A DNA stretch of 64,000 bases, taken from positions 69,700 to 133,699 of the forward strand of contig NZ_PKKM01000009.1 of NCBI RefSeq assembly GCF_002847525.1, given 5' to 3'. This document shows, one piece after another, positions 24,115 to 33,271 of this stretch (position 1 is its first letter; each line of letters starts with the position of its first letter). The DNA is from Schaalia odontolytica. Lineage in GTDB: Bacteria; Actinomycetota; Actinomycetes; Actinomycetales; Actinomycetaceae. The notes below the pieces were generated by a model, which was not told the origin of the DNA, made no database searches, and saw only the letters and a list, made by a program, of their open reading frames with translations. The position numbers and the translations under genes are program-made.

Positions 24115-26505
24115 ATGAGCACTCTTGATCTGTCGCAGCTCACCGCTGCTGACATGGGCAATCCGGCGCTGACAGCGCAGGACCTCGCCGACATCACCGC
24201 CGCTCGCGCGGATCTACACCCCTACGTGGCGACGCACCCGTCGCTGTATCCTGCGCTTGCCCAGTGGCTAGCAAACCGGGGTGTTGTTCCCGCTCATCCT
24301 CCCGTTGCGCAGCCTGCTCCCGTCGCTGCCCCGGCGCAACCGGTCGATCCCTACAGTCAGGCTGCCGCGCCCGTGGAACAGCCCGCTGTCCAGGCGGCGC
24401 CCGTCGCGCAGGAAGCTCCTGCCGTTGAGCCCTCGCCTGTCGTTGAGGATGCTCCCGTTGTTGACCCGTCGCCCGTGCAGTCCGACGCGTGGGGTGCTCC
24501 GCAGACCGAGCCCGTGCAGTCTGATGCGTGGGGTGCTCCCCAGGTCGAGGCCGTAGCTCCCGTGGTGGAGGAGGCTCAGCCGGTTGTTGAAGAGCCTGCT
24601 GCTGTTGAGCCTGCTGTGGAAGCTGAGCCGGTGCAGTCTGATGCGTGGGGTGCTCCGCAGACCGAGCCTGTTCAGTCTGATGCGTGGGGTGCTCCCCAGG
24701 TGGAGGCCGTTGCTCCCGTGGTGGAGGAGGCTCAGCCGGTTGTTGAAGAGCCTGCTGCTGTTGTTGAGCCCGCTGTGGAAGCTGAGCCGGTGCAGTCTGA
24801 TGCGTGGGGTGCTCCGCAGACCGAGCCTGTGCAGTCTGATGCGTGGGGCGCTCCCCAGGTGGAGGCCGTTGCTCCCGTGGTGGAGGAGGCTCAGCCGGTT
24901 GTTGAAGAGCCTGCTGCTGTTGTTGAGCCCGCTGTGGAAGCTGAGCCCGTGCAGTCCGATGCGTGGGGTGCTCCGCAGACCGAGCCTGTGCAGTCTGATG
25001 CGTGGGGTGCTCCCCAGGTCGAGGCCGTAGCTCCCGTCGTTGAGCCCGCTGTGGAAGCTGAGCCCGTGCAGTCCGACGCGTGGGGTGCTCCCCAGGTCGA
25101 GGCTGTTGCTCCCGTCGTTGAGCCCGAGCCTGTCGTTGAGCCCGAGCCTGTCGTTGAGCCCGAGCCTGTTGCGGACGAACCCCAGCAGAGCGTTGAAGAG
25201 GTCCAGCCCTTCGTTGGAGAGCCTCAGGTGACGCCCCTGACGGAAACGCCCGTGGCCTCGGCCCCCTCGATTTCGGACGAGGAACTTGAGCGTACGATCA
25301 TTGATGGGACGCGCGAGCGTTCCATGGCCGAGATTGTCGCGGAAGAGAACGCTGCGGCGCAGGCCGCTGCCTACGGGCAGAACCCCGCCCAGGCGGCGGG
25401 CCAGCAGCAGGGCTACGGCCAGGCGCAGTATGGCGCGCAGCCGAGCCAGCAGTCCCAGTACGCCGCCCCGGGCGGCGCTCAGGGATATGCGCCGGCGGGT
25501 CAGCAGCCCTCGTACGCCGCTCAGAGCGGCCAGCAGGGCGCCTCGACGGGCCAGCAGTTTGAGGCTGCCGCCCAGCAGTTCGGCGCAGCCGCTAACACGG
25601 CGTTCAACCAGTTCCAGAGCGCCGTCGTTACCGAGACCGGCAAGGTGAAGGGCCGCTCCGTGCGCGCCACCTACGCGCTCATTGGCATGGCCGCTTCGTT
25701 CGTCCTGTCGATCGTCTCGATGGTCCTGCCCTTCGGGTCGCTCTACGGCGATTCCTTCACGATGTTCTCGGCGGGCGGCTACGCCTTCTTCCACATCTTC
25801 CTCATGCTGATTGCGGTTGGCCTGGGAGCTGCCTACTGGTTCACGAACCAAAAGTGGGCCTTCCTGTCCTCCGGTATCGTCGCGATCCTAACCGCCCTGA
25901 TTGGTGTTCTCCAGGTGCTCGGTGTTCTCGCGAGGGCCTCGCTTGGTTTCGGCGGTATCCTCTTCCTGATCTTCTCGATCGGCCTCGGTGCTTCCGGTGT
26001 TGTCCTGCTCCTGGAACTCAAGAACGGCAAGGTTGCGCCGGTTGACAACCCGAGCGCTCTTGGTGGTGCTTTCACTGGTGCACCCATGAACCAGCCTGGC
26101 CAGCAGGCGCAGTATGGCGCTCAGCCTCAGCAGGGTTCCTTCCAGGCTCCCCAGGCCGCTCAGGGCCAGTCGCAGTATGGTGCTCAGGCACAGCAGGGTG
26201 GATATCCGGCTGCCCAGCAGCAGGGCGCCTTCCAGTCCCAGCAGGGGCAGTACGGCCAGCCGCAGTACGGCGCTCAGCCCCAGCAGGGCGGCTACCCGGG
26301 CGCTCAGCCCCAGCAGGGTGGTTTCCAGGCTCCCCAGGCCGCTCAGGGCCAGCAGCAGTACGGCCAGCCGCAGTACGGCCAGCAGCAGTACGGTCAGCCG
26401 CAGTACGGCCAGCAGCAGTACGGTCAGCCGCAGTACGGCCAGCAGGGCTACAACCAGGGGCAGCAGGGCGATAAGCCCTACAACCCCTTCGGGACGCGTT
26501 CGTGA
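24115..26505 (+). CDS. Repeat-rich membrane protein with LRV-like N-domain
   Basis: A 796-residue protein in four parts. Residues 1-60 form a small variant leucine-rich-type helical domain (ALTAQDLADITAARADLHPYVATHPSLYPALAQWLANRG). Residues about 120-360 are 53-residue acidic repeats containing two SDAWGAPQ units and EAVAPVVEEAQPVVEEPAA. Residues about 420-510 are Gln/Gly/Ala/Tyr-rich. Four hydrophobic helices follow (about 522-645), and the tail is QYGQP/QQYG repeats. The ends are low-complexity and may phase-separate or bind the cell surface; no function is known. Confidence 0.8.
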   Translation: MSTLDLSQLTAADMGNPALTAQDLADITAARADLHPYVATHPSLYPALAQWLANRGVVPAHPPVAQPAPVAAPAQPVDPYSQAAAPVEQPAVQAAPVAQEAPAVEPSPVVEDAPVVDPSPVQSDAWGAPQTEPVQSDAWGAPQVEAVAPVVEEAQPVVEEPAAVEPAVEAEPVQSDAWGAPQTEPVQSDAWGAPQVEAVAPVVEEAQPVVEEPAAVVEPAVEAEPVQSDAWGAPQTEPVQSDAWGAPQVEAVAPVVEEAQPVVEEPAAVVEPAVEAEPVQSDAWGAPQTEPVQSDAWGAPQVEAVAPVVEPAVEAEPVQSDAWGAPQVEAVAPVVEPEPVVEPEPVVEPEPVADEPQQSVEEVQPFVGEPQVTPLTETPVASAPSISDEELERTIIDGTRERSMAEIVAEENAAAQAAAYGQNPAQAAGQQQGYGQAQYGAQPSQQSQYAAPGGAQGYAPAGQQPSYAAQSGQQGASTGQQFEAAAQQFGAAANTAFNQFQSAVVTETGKVKGRSVRATYALIGMAASFVLSIVSMVLPFGSLYGDSFTMFSAGGYAFFHIFLMLIAVGLGAAYWFTNQKWAFLSSGIVAILTALIGVLQVLGVLARASLGFGGILFLIFSIGLGASGVVLLLELKNGKVAPVDNPSALGGAFTGAPMNQPGQQAQYGAQPQQGSFQAPQAAQGQSQYGAQAQQGGYPAAQQQGAFQSQQGQYGQPQYGAQPQQGGYPGAQPQQGGFQAPQAAQGQQQYGQPQYGQQQYGQPQYGQQQYGQPQYGQQGYNQGQQGDKPYNPFGTRS
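24475..25182 (+). repeat. 159-bp tandem repeats inside the 24115 gene
   Basis: Units begin at 24475, 24631, 24790 and 24949 (spacings 156, 159, 159), with a shortened unit at 25066. All changes are multiples of three, so length can vary without breaking the frame. A run of EPVV units ends the array. Confidence 0.9.
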
Positions 26506-26525
26506 CGCGTTGAGATGACACAAGT

Positions 26526-26557
26526 GGAGGGCCCGCGGCATACGCCGCGGGCCCTCC
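26526..26557. terminator. Strong hairpin between converging genes
   Basis: GGAGGGCCCGCGGC pairs perfectly with GCCGCGGGCCCTCC around ATAC. It serves the repeat-protein gene and the converging mgtC-like gene. Confidence 0.85.
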
Positions 26558-26574
26558 CATCATGTCGAGATCGT

Positions 26575-27267
26575 TTACTCGTCGTCGTCTTCGTTGATGT
26601 CCACGCCTGCGACGCCGTCGAGGTCCGCGAGGGTCGTCACGAGCAGGGAACGCGAGAGATCCTGGCGCGTGGCTGCGGTGAAACGTGCCGTTGTCGCACG
26701 GCCGTTGGCCTCCGTGTGGGTTGATACAGCGGAGACCGTCCAGCCGAGGGCAGACACCTGGCTGAGTAGTGAGGACAGTACCCCGTGTCCGGGGGAGTAG
26801 TGGACCGTCAACGTGACCTTGTGTCCGTGCGCGCGCATCAAAATGAACTGGACGAGCGGGGTCAGCAGGGCGATGACGATGAAATGCAAAACGGTGCCGG
26901 CCACGGCGAGCCACCACAGGCCTGCGCCGCATGCCATGCCAATTGCGGCGGTCTCCCAGATTGTGGCCGCAGTCGTCAGGCCTCGGATCGCGCCGTGCCG
27001 GGTGAGGATGATGCCCGCACCCAGGAAGCCAATGCCCGACACGATCTGCGAGGCGACGCGCGATGGGTCGTAGCGGGTGATGCCGTCGACGAGGATGTCA
27101 GAGAAGCCGTACTTGGAGATGAGCATCATCAAGCAGGCGGTGAGGCCGACGATGGCCTGGGTGCGGATGCCCGCGCTTTTGCCTCGGATCTGGCGTTCGA
27201 GACCGATGGACGCAGAGAGGACGAGGGCAAGGAGCATCCAACCGATGCTCATGAGGGATTGCGTCAT
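26575..27267 (-). CDS. MgtC/SapB family membrane protein
   Basis: A 230-residue protein. Four to five hydrophobic helices in the first 145 residues carry MgtC signatures: LSASIGLERQIRGKSAGIRTQAIVGLTACLMML, then IVSGIGFLGAGIILTRHGAIRGLTTAATIW. A soluble ACT-like C-terminal domain follows. MgtC proteins aid growth at low magnesium and modulate F-type ATPase in some pathogens; the role here is inferred. GGAGG sits five to six bases before the ATG. Confidence 0.9.
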   Translation of the reverse strand: MTQSLMSIGWMLLALVLSASIGLERQIRGKSAGIRTQAIVGLTACLMMLISKYGFSDILVDGITRYDPSRVASQIVSGIGFLGAGIILTRHGAIRGLTTAATIWETAAIGMACGAGLWWLAVAGTVLHFIVIALLTPLVQFILMRAHGHKVTLTVHYSPGHGVLSSLLSQVSALGWTVSAVSTHTEANGRATTARFTAATRQDLSRSLLVTTLADLDGVAGVDINEDDDE

Positions 27268-27482
27268 AGGAACCTCCTGCGTGGCGTGGGTGGGTTTAGT
27301 GTAACCGCCCGGCGGGTGTGCGGCTCATTTGGTCGGGCGAGGCCGTGGCAGGGCGTGGGGTGTCAAGAGCGGAGGGACAGCTCCGGCCTCGTTAAAGAAT
27401 GAGAAAAGAATCTACCAACGTCGACACAAGCGTTTGTGGGACTAAGATGGGACTCGACGATCGACAGATGAGGAACCGACTC

Positions 27483-28985
27483 ATGGCTACCCCCACTCCC
27501 GACGACATCGCCAACGATGTGCAGGAGCGCTCCAACACCGCGCTCAGGCGCGGTCTGGCGTCCCGTCATATGCAGATGATCGCCATCGGCGGCGCGATCG
27601 GAACGGGCCTGTTCTTGGCCTCCGGTGCGACGGTCGCAAACGCCGGTCCGGGCGGAGCCCTCGTCGCTTACGCAGCGATCGGCCTGATGGTGCTGCTCCT
27701 CATGCAGTCGCTGGGTGAGATGAGCGCGCACCAGCCGGTCGCTGGCTCCTTCCAGACTTTCGCCACCAAGTTCATCTCCCCGTCCTTCGGTTTTGCCATG
27801 GGGTGGAACTATTGGTTCAACTGGGCGGTGACGGTGGCCGCGGACCTCGTGGCATCGGGACTCGTCATGGCGTATTGGTTTCCGTCCGTTCCCTCGTGGA
27901 TTTGGGCGGTGGGCTTCCTCGTCATCGTCGTCGGGCTCAACGCGCTCTCGGCGAGAGTCTACGGCGAGGCCGAATTCTGGTTGGCGGCTATCAAGGTCGT
28001 CATCGTCATCGTCTTCGTCCTGTCGGGCGTCTTCATGATCGCCGGGGTCATGGGTGAAAACTCTCCGGGCCTGTCGAATTGGACGATTGGGGACGCGCCT
28101 TTCCACAACGGCTTCGTGGGCGTCATCGCAGTCTTCATGATCGCGGGCTTCTCTTTCCAGGGCACCGAACTGGTGGGCGTGGCCGCGGGCGAATCTGAGA
28201 ACCCGCGCAGGGACGTGCCACGCTCGATCCGCACGGTGTTCTGGCGCATCATGTTCTTCTACATCGGCGCGATCGCTGTCATCGGCACGCTGCTGCCCTA
28301 CACGGACCCGAGCCTGCTGAGCGCGGCCGACGACTCGGCGAACAACATCGCCCAGTCGCCCTTCACCCTCGTGTTTGCGCGCATGGGCATCGGCGCGGCG
28401 GCCGCCGTCATGAACGCGGTCATCCTGACCTCGATCCTGTCCGCGGGTAACTCGGGCCTGTACGCGGCCTCGCGTATGCTGCACTCGATGGCCCTCAAGC
28501 GTCAGGCGCCCGCGATCTTCGCCCGCGTCACCAAGGGCGGCGTGCCCGCCTACGCGATGGCCGTGACGACGGTGACGGCGGCGTGTGGCTTCCTCACGCA
28601 GCTGGTCTTCAACGATGCCTACATCTGGCTGGTCAACATCGTCGGTATTTCCGGCATCATCATGTGGCTGGGCATCGCGGTGAGTCACATTCGTTTCCGC
28701 CGCGCCTACCTGCTGCAGGGCTACCGCCTGGAGGATCTGCCGTATCGCTCGCCGTTCTTCCCCGCAGGGCCGATCATCGCTTTCGTCATGTGCTTGGTCG
28801 TCATGGCCGGACAGAACTACGAAGCCGTGCTGCATGGCCAGGTCTGGGAGGTTGCGTCCTCCTACATCGGCCTGCCGCTCTTCGGCGTCGTGTGGTGGGG
28901 CTACCACGTGGTGCGTAAGGACCGCACGGTATCCCTCGAAGAGATGGACGTGGCGCCCGTCGAGATCGAACCTGTCACGCACTGA
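27483..28985 (+). CDS. lysP: Lysine-type amino acid permease (APC family)
   Basis: A 500-residue transporter with 12 predicted membrane helices. It follows E. coli LysP closely: HMQMIAIGGAIGTGLFLASGATVANAGPGGAL, GWNYWFNWAVTVAADLVASGLVM, IAGFSFQGTELVGVAAGESENPRRDVPRSIR, FWRI, VILTSILSAGNSGLYAASRML, and the YLLQGYRLEDLPYRSPFFP loop. It would import lysine with protons. GAGGAA nine bases before ATG 27483 supports that start; ATG 27447 in frame is the alternative. No lysine riboswitch is visible upstream. Confidence 0.85.
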   Translation: MATPTPDDIANDVQERSNTALRRGLASRHMQMIAIGGAIGTGLFLASGATVANAGPGGALVAYAAIGLMVLLLMQSLGEMSAHQPVAGSFQTFATKFISPSFGFAMGWNYWFNWAVTVAADLVASGLVMAYWFPSVPSWIWAVGFLVIVVGLNALSARVYGEAEFWLAAIKVVIVIVFVLSGVFMIAGVMGENSPGLSNWTIGDAPFHNGFVGVIAVFMIAGFSFQGTELVGVAAGESENPRRDVPRSIRTVFWRIMFFYIGAIAVIGTLLPYTDPSLLSAADDSANNIAQSPFTLVFARMGIGAAAAVMNAVILTSILSAGNSGLYAASRMLHSMALKRQAPAIFARVTKGGVPAYAMAVTTVTAACGFLTQLVFNDAYIWLVNIVGISGIIMWLGIAVSHIRFRRAYLLQGYRLEDLPYRSPFFPAGPIIAFVMCLVVMAGQNYEAVLHGQVWEVASSYIGLPLFGVVWWGYHVVRKDRTVSLEEMDVAPVEIEPVTH

Positions 28986-29100
28986 CATCGACGAGGTCGG
29001 GGCGCAGTGGGCGGGCACGCCCGGGTGCGCCGCTTGTCACCCCTGGGTCTCGCCCGGCGTGGCGGTACGTGAGCGGCGTGGCACTTCATAGGATGGGGCC

Positions 29101-29727
29101 ATGATCAACACGCGACGCATTCTTGCCGTGACCTCCCTGTCGGCCCTCGTCCTGGGCATTGCCGCCTGCTCCCCGAAGGGCAACCAGCCCGAGGCGGGGT
29201 CCGCGGCCTCGTCCAATTCGTCGAGCGCCTCTTCACAGAGCGGCATGCCCGCCCAGAGCGGCGCTGGCCCCCAGAGCGGCGTGCCCGATGAGGGGAACCA
29301 GGCCCCCGAGGTGAACGTCGCCGACAATGATCAGCGCTGCGACCTGACGAACCTGCAGCCCTCCATCGACTCCCAGCAGGAGGCGGGCGGCACCACCTAC
29401 GTGGACATCGGCTTCACGAACGAGGGCCCCTCGTGTTGGATTGACGGCTTCCCGCAGATCATCTTCTCCGGCGGTGGCTCCGTCATCTCCACCGCCGTGC
29501 GCGACGGTGAGGACCCCGGAAACGTCTACACGATCGCTCAGGGAGGCCGCCTGGGCGTGACCCTAACGGCAGAGTCGACGGACGGCGTCGAAGGCTGCAA
29601 CCCCGCCGATTCGGAGCTGGTCGACATCATGCCAGAGGCCGGCACCGGCGCAACGAGCCTGCAGCTGACCCTGCGCGTGTGCCAGGAGATGCCCTCGGTG
29701 TCGGTGAGCCCCTTCGAGCCGCGTTGA
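29101..29727 (+). CDS. DUF4232 lipoprotein
   Basis: A 208-residue exported lipoprotein. The signal peptide ends in the lipobox LGIAAC (C22), followed by a Ser/Gly/Pro-rich linker to about residue 80, then a beta-rich DUF4232 domain with CDLTNLQPSIDS, SCWIDGFPQIIF and a final paired cysteine (RVCQEMPSV). Four cysteines in the domain probably form two disulfides. TAGGAT lies six bases before the ATG, predicting a leaderless mRNA. Role outside the membrane unknown. Confidence 0.85.
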   Translation: MINTRRILAVTSLSALVLGIAACSPKGNQPEAGSAASSNSSSASSQSGMPAQSGAGPQSGVPDEGNQAPEVNVADNDQRCDLTNLQPSIDSQQEAGGTTYVDIGFTNEGPSCWIDGFPQIIFSGGGSVISTAVRDGEDPGNVYTIAQGGRLGVTLTAESTDGVEGCNPADSELVDIMPEAGTGATSLQLTLRVCQEMPSVSVSPFEPR

Positions 29728-29746
29728 TGATTCCGTAGACGCGACG

Positions 29747-29776
29747 CTGCCGGGTGCCCGTGAGGGTGCCCGGCAG
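29747..29776 (+). terminator. Lipoprotein gene terminator
   Basis: CTGCCGGGTGCCC pairs with GGGTGCCCGGCAG around GTGA, followed by TCTTGTG. Confidence 0.75.
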
Positions 29777-29973
29777 TCTTGTGTACGAGCGCCGATGGAA
29801 GCGAATATGAGATTTGGGCGTGTGCTGATAGGCTGAACCAGCTGGAAGAAGTCGCGCATCCGCAGCGTCACGCCGAGGCGATCGCGTCGGTGCGCGTGAC
29901 CCCTTCTTCACCGGTCGACGCGTGACCTGTGCGCGCCGACTGCGCACACTGAGATCTGTAAGGAGACACTCTC

Positions 29974-30324
29974 ATGGGTATGCGTTCCACGACGCAGTCG
30001 TTCCAGTTCAACGTGCCGTTCGATCAGCTTTTCCCGGCCGCAACCCAGGCCGTGCAGGCTGTCAAGAAGGCGACGCTGACGCGCTCCGACCCGAACGGGC
30101 GCGTGATCACCTTCGACACCCCGATGGGCATGATGTCCTGGGGTGAGAACATCATCGTTGGTTTTATCCCCAACGAGGAAGGTGTCGTCGCCGAGATCAC
30201 CTGCACGACGAAGGGCATGCCGAACCTCATGCAGGACAGCCTCAACCGTAAGCAGATCGGTGCCTACATCGCTGCCCTGTCGAACCTGGTGCAGTCTCCC
30301 GCCGTCGAGGTCGCCCGTTCCTGA
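29974..30324 (+). CDS. Conserved small protein of unknown function
   Basis: A 116-residue soluble alpha/beta protein (FQFNVPFDQLFPAATQAVQ helix, VITFDTPMGMMSWGENIIVGFIP strands, a final helix). The fold looks like a small DUF1499/START-like single domain, but I do not recognise the family. A good ribosome binding site (AAGGAG, about nine bases before ATG) and the terminator made from two 12-mer copies at 30348-30378 support a real single-gene unit. Confidence 0.75.
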   Translation: MGMRSTTQSFQFNVPFDQLFPAATQAVQAVKKATLTRSDPNGRVITFDTPMGMMSWGENIIVGFIPNEEGVVAEITCTTKGMPNLMQDSLNRKQIGAYIAALSNLVQSPAVEVARS

Positions 30325-30347
30325 CGACACGCAGACGCCTGACTCGG

Positions 30348-30378
30348 CCCCGGCCTCGTGAAATGTACGAGGCCGGGG
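30348..30378. terminator. Terminator of two exact 12-mer repeats
   Basis: CCCCGGCCTCGT (30348-30359) and ACGAGGCCGGGG (30367-30378) face each other around a 7-base loop, with extra GGCC pairs outside. Confidence 0.75.
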
Positions 30379-30445
30379 CCGAGTCTTATGGAGTCCGAGA
30401 GGCCCTGCATCCTCCCCGGCTGTGCCCGTGCCGGGGAGGCGGACG

Positions 30446-33271
30446 TTACTGTCCGGAGAGGTCCGTGAGCGTCCAGCGCTGCGACTTGGAGGAGTCAGAG
30501 CACTGTGAAATGACCGCCTGCGTGCTCTGCTGCGTTGTGTCCCCCGGGATCGTCAGGCACAGGCCGGATGCGCGGTTGACGAGCTGTCCGGACTCGTTGA
30601 GATCCCACTTCTGGGATTCCAGAGCCGGGTAGCAGGTCCACATGTGCGCGACCGTGCCCTCCTCGGTGTAGCCGCCCAGGACATCGACGCAGCGGTCGCC
30701 GATGCGGAGGTGCCCGTCGCCCTCGTAGATGACCGTCTGCGCGGCGCTGTTCCCGGCGCACTTGCTGTTCGCCACGGGGGTGCCGTTGGATCCCTTCGGA
30801 TCCTGGGAGGTCAGGCACTGGCCGAGGCCGTTGCGCAGCTGGCCGACGATCGTCGCGGGCACGAGGCCCGTGTCGTCCGCGTCGGTTGTAGCGGCGTTGT
30901 CGGATGTGTCCACTGCCTGAGGTGCAGCAGCTGCGCGGTCCGCGTAGGTGGCGGGGGAGAAGACGACCATGTCCCACGAGGCCAGGCGGCCCACGTTGAA
31001 CGTGATCGTCGTGCGGCCCTGCTCATCCGTGCCCGTCGTGAAGTCGAGGGGCGTCGCGCGGCCACCGTCAACGTCCGGGCTGACGGCGAAGATCGAACCG
31101 GGGATCGCCTCGCCGTCCTCCAGGTGGTAGGTGACGGACGTGTTGTCGAAGGCGAGGATCTGCTTGGCGGCATTACGCCAGTATTCGTCGTTGCCTTCGT
31201 TGTCGTTGGTGCGCAGGTTGATCAGGTGCAGGGCCGTGCCCGCGTTGGACGTCATCGTGTTCGCCCAGATCGTGTTCGCGGCCCCGTCCGTCGAAGTCGG
31301 CAGGCCCACGCCGTTCGTCGAAACCTCGACCTGGCGTTCCTTGCGCGTCAGGTTGTCGCCGAAGAGTAGGTTCTCGTAGGCGGTGGAGATGTTGTAGTAG
31401 TTCTTCATCCACGCCTGGAGGTCTGGGGACAGTCCTCGGCCGGATTCAGCGAAGAACTGATCGTCCAGCATGCGCCCATAGTCGCCGAGCTCCAGGTGGT
31501 GCGCGCCGTTCGCCGCGAACATCGCGTCGGCGAGCTTAACGGAATCTGCGTTGAACTCCCGGAATGTAATGCAGTCTATGTTGACGGGCGCGTACTTCTC
31601 GTACTTGTCGATCGGGAAGGAAATCGTGTGGGTGCCCGGGGTGAGCTCCACGTTGATGCTGATGTCCTCGCGCCAGTCAGAGTCGCTCTGCGTCTTGCTG
31701 AAGGTGACGTACTTCAGGAGCTTCTGCTGCCCCTTCTTGCCCATGTCGATCATCACCTGGTGGCTGGCGCCATCTGCCTGCGGGCTCGAGTAACGCGGCG
31801 AGAAGGTGAAGGTGCCTCCCTGTCCTGCGTCAACGGTGAAGGTGACGGCGTCGCCGTCCTTGGCAATACCCGACGCGTAGGAGCCGCCAGATGCGGAAGC
31901 GTCGCCCGACACGATGGTGACGTCGCCGCTCACGCGCGCCTGGTCGGACTCGGCCTCGATACGCACGCCGTTGTCGGCAGCGATTTCGGGATGCTTGTAC
32001 TTGTTGGCTGCCGCGTCCCAGTAGCGGGTGGTCGGATCGTAGTCGTTCGCGTAGGCGGCCACGATCAGCGGCTGTTTCGCGCCCGAGCCACGCACACCCT
32101 GCAGATAGCTGGCGACCTGTGCGTTCGTCTCGTTGTTGTCCCACAGCTCGGTGTACAGGTACGTGGACGAACCGTTAATGAGCTTGTCGTTGCCAGCGCC
32201 ATCGGGCAGGTTGATGCCCACCGCGCCCTTCGTCTTCTCGGCCGTCTCGTTAACGAGCGATGACAGGCCTTCGGTCAGGTCGATCTTGTTGCCGGAAGCA
32301 TCCTTCTTGTGGGTCTGACCGAGCGTGTCAATGTGCGTGCCGGTGAAGTTGAACGTCTTCTTCTGGTCCACGTATTGGCCGGTGATGTAGTCGCGCCAGC
32401 CCTTGTTGTTGACGTTCATCATCGTCATGTGGTTCTGGGGCTTGGGCGTGTTGGGGGGCACCTGGACCCACCACTGGCTGCCAAAGTCGCGTTGCCAGTA
32501 GGAGCCGTTGTTCTCGCGCAGGATCCAGTCTTCTTTGATGGCGTTCGTGTCGTAGCCGTCGTTGGCTGCGTACGCCATGGAGTAGGCCAGCGAGGCGGCG
32601 CCGACGTTGTCCGCGGTGGTCACGTAGGTGTTGATGGTCGCAGCGGAGGCGTAGGTGTCTCGGTACCACAGCGGCCACTCGTTTTTGAGGTCGCCTTTGG
32701 CGACGGGCTGCTCGTGGCGGTACTGCCAGTCGTAGTACTGGAAGGCGTTGAGGTGGTAGTCCTGGCTGAGCTTCGTGACGTAGTCGGACGGGGCGTGGAA
32801 GAGGTAGGGCTCGTAGGTGGCGTTGTCCGCCAAGCCATCGGGGGCAGCGGGCTTGAAGTGGGAGAGGTAGCCCATGCGTGGGAAGCGCGTCCAGCTGGTG
32901 GAGGCGTCGATGGCGGTCTCCGCGTGCGTGCCGTCCCCGCCGGTCGCGGTGACGAGGTAGCCCTGGTTGTTCTCGCTCGGCGTCGTGTAGGTCCAGGTGG
33001 CCTTGCCGTTCGTCACGGTGGCGTCGCCCGAGTCGATTTCGACGCCGAGGTGGCTGACGGAGAAGTGGACGGTTCCCTCGGTCGAGGCCTCGGCCGTGAT
33101 CGTCGCCTGCTTACCCGGTTCGTGTGTGGACTTGTCCGTGTAGGCGCGGGTGACGTGCGCCGTGCCCGTGGCGGTGGCCGGTGTGCTGCTCGGCAGGGGC
33201 AGAGCGGTGGCGACGACCGCGGTGCCCAGCACGATGGCGGCGGGGATGGTCAGGGGATGTCGTGTCTCCAT
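30446..33271 (-). CDS. Secreted dextranase (GH66) with CBM and ricin-B domains
   Basis: A 941-residue secreted glycosidase. A signal peptide (HPLTIPAAIVLGTAVVATALP) precedes an Ig-like domain (about 35-125), then the GH66 catalytic barrel containing HIDTLGQTH and the later TELWDNNE acids, interrupted after the barrel's first part by a CBM35/CBM6-like beta domain (EAESDQARVSGDV... about 430-570). A ricin-type beta-trefoil (QCLTSQDPKGSNG to the QRWTLTDLSG end) follows. It should cut alpha-1,6 glucans, as expected for an oral actinomycete. ATG 33271 fits the signal peptide; a TTG at 33346 would add 25 residues. Confidence 0.85.
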   Translation of the reverse strand: METRHPLTIPAAIVLGTAVVATALPLPSSTPATATGTAHVTRAYTDKSTHEPGKQATITAEASTEGTVHFSVSHLGVEIDSGDATVTNGKATWTYTTPSENNQGYLVTATGGDGTHAETAIDASTSWTRFPRMGYLSHFKPAAPDGLADNATYEPYLFHAPSDYVTKLSQDYHLNAFQYYDWQYRHEQPVAKGDLKNEWPLWYRDTYASAATINTYVTTADNVGAASLAYSMAYAANDGYDTNAIKEDWILRENNGSYWQRDFGSQWWVQVPPNTPKPQNHMTMMNVNNKGWRDYITGQYVDQKKTFNFTGTHIDTLGQTHKKDASGNKIDLTEGLSSLVNETAEKTKGAVGINLPDGAGNDKLINGSSTYLYTELWDNNETNAQVASYLQGVRGSGAKQPLIVAAYANDYDPTTRYWDAAANKYKHPEIAADNGVRIEAESDQARVSGDVTIVSGDASASGGSYASGIAKDGDAVTFTVDAGQGGTFTFSPRYSSPQADGASHQVMIDMGKKGQQKLLKYVTFSKTQSDSDWREDISINVELTPGTHTISFPIDKYEKYAPVNIDCITFREFNADSVKLADAMFAANGAHHLELGDYGRMLDDQFFAESGRGLSPDLQAWMKNYYNISTAYENLLFGDNLTRKERQVEVSTNGVGLPTSTDGAANTIWANTMTSNAGTALHLINLRTNDNEGNDEYWRNAAKQILAFDNTSVTYHLEDGEAIPGSIFAVSPDVDGGRATPLDFTTGTDEQGRTTITFNVGRLASWDMVVFSPATYADRAAAAPQAVDTSDNAATTDADDTGLVPATIVGQLRNGLGQCLTSQDPKGSNGTPVANSKCAGNSAAQTVIYEGDGHLRIGDRCVDVLGGYTEEGTVAHMWTCYPALESQKWDLNESGQLVNRASGLCLTIPGDTTQQSTQAVISQCSDSSKSQRWTLTDLSGQ

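Noticed and set aside
24268..25851. A 527-codon minus-strand frame with repeats
   Set aside because: Antisense image of the tandem repeats of the membrane protein on the + strand.
27305..27482. Lysine riboswitch upstream of lysP
   Set aside because: I could not find the conserved L-box core or a long multi-helix leader in these 180 bases.
27363..29018. A 551-codon open frame on the minus strand
   Set aside because: It runs antisense to lysP with a composition of Arg, Asp and His typical of the opposite frame of a GC-rich gene; no domain, no ribosome binding site.
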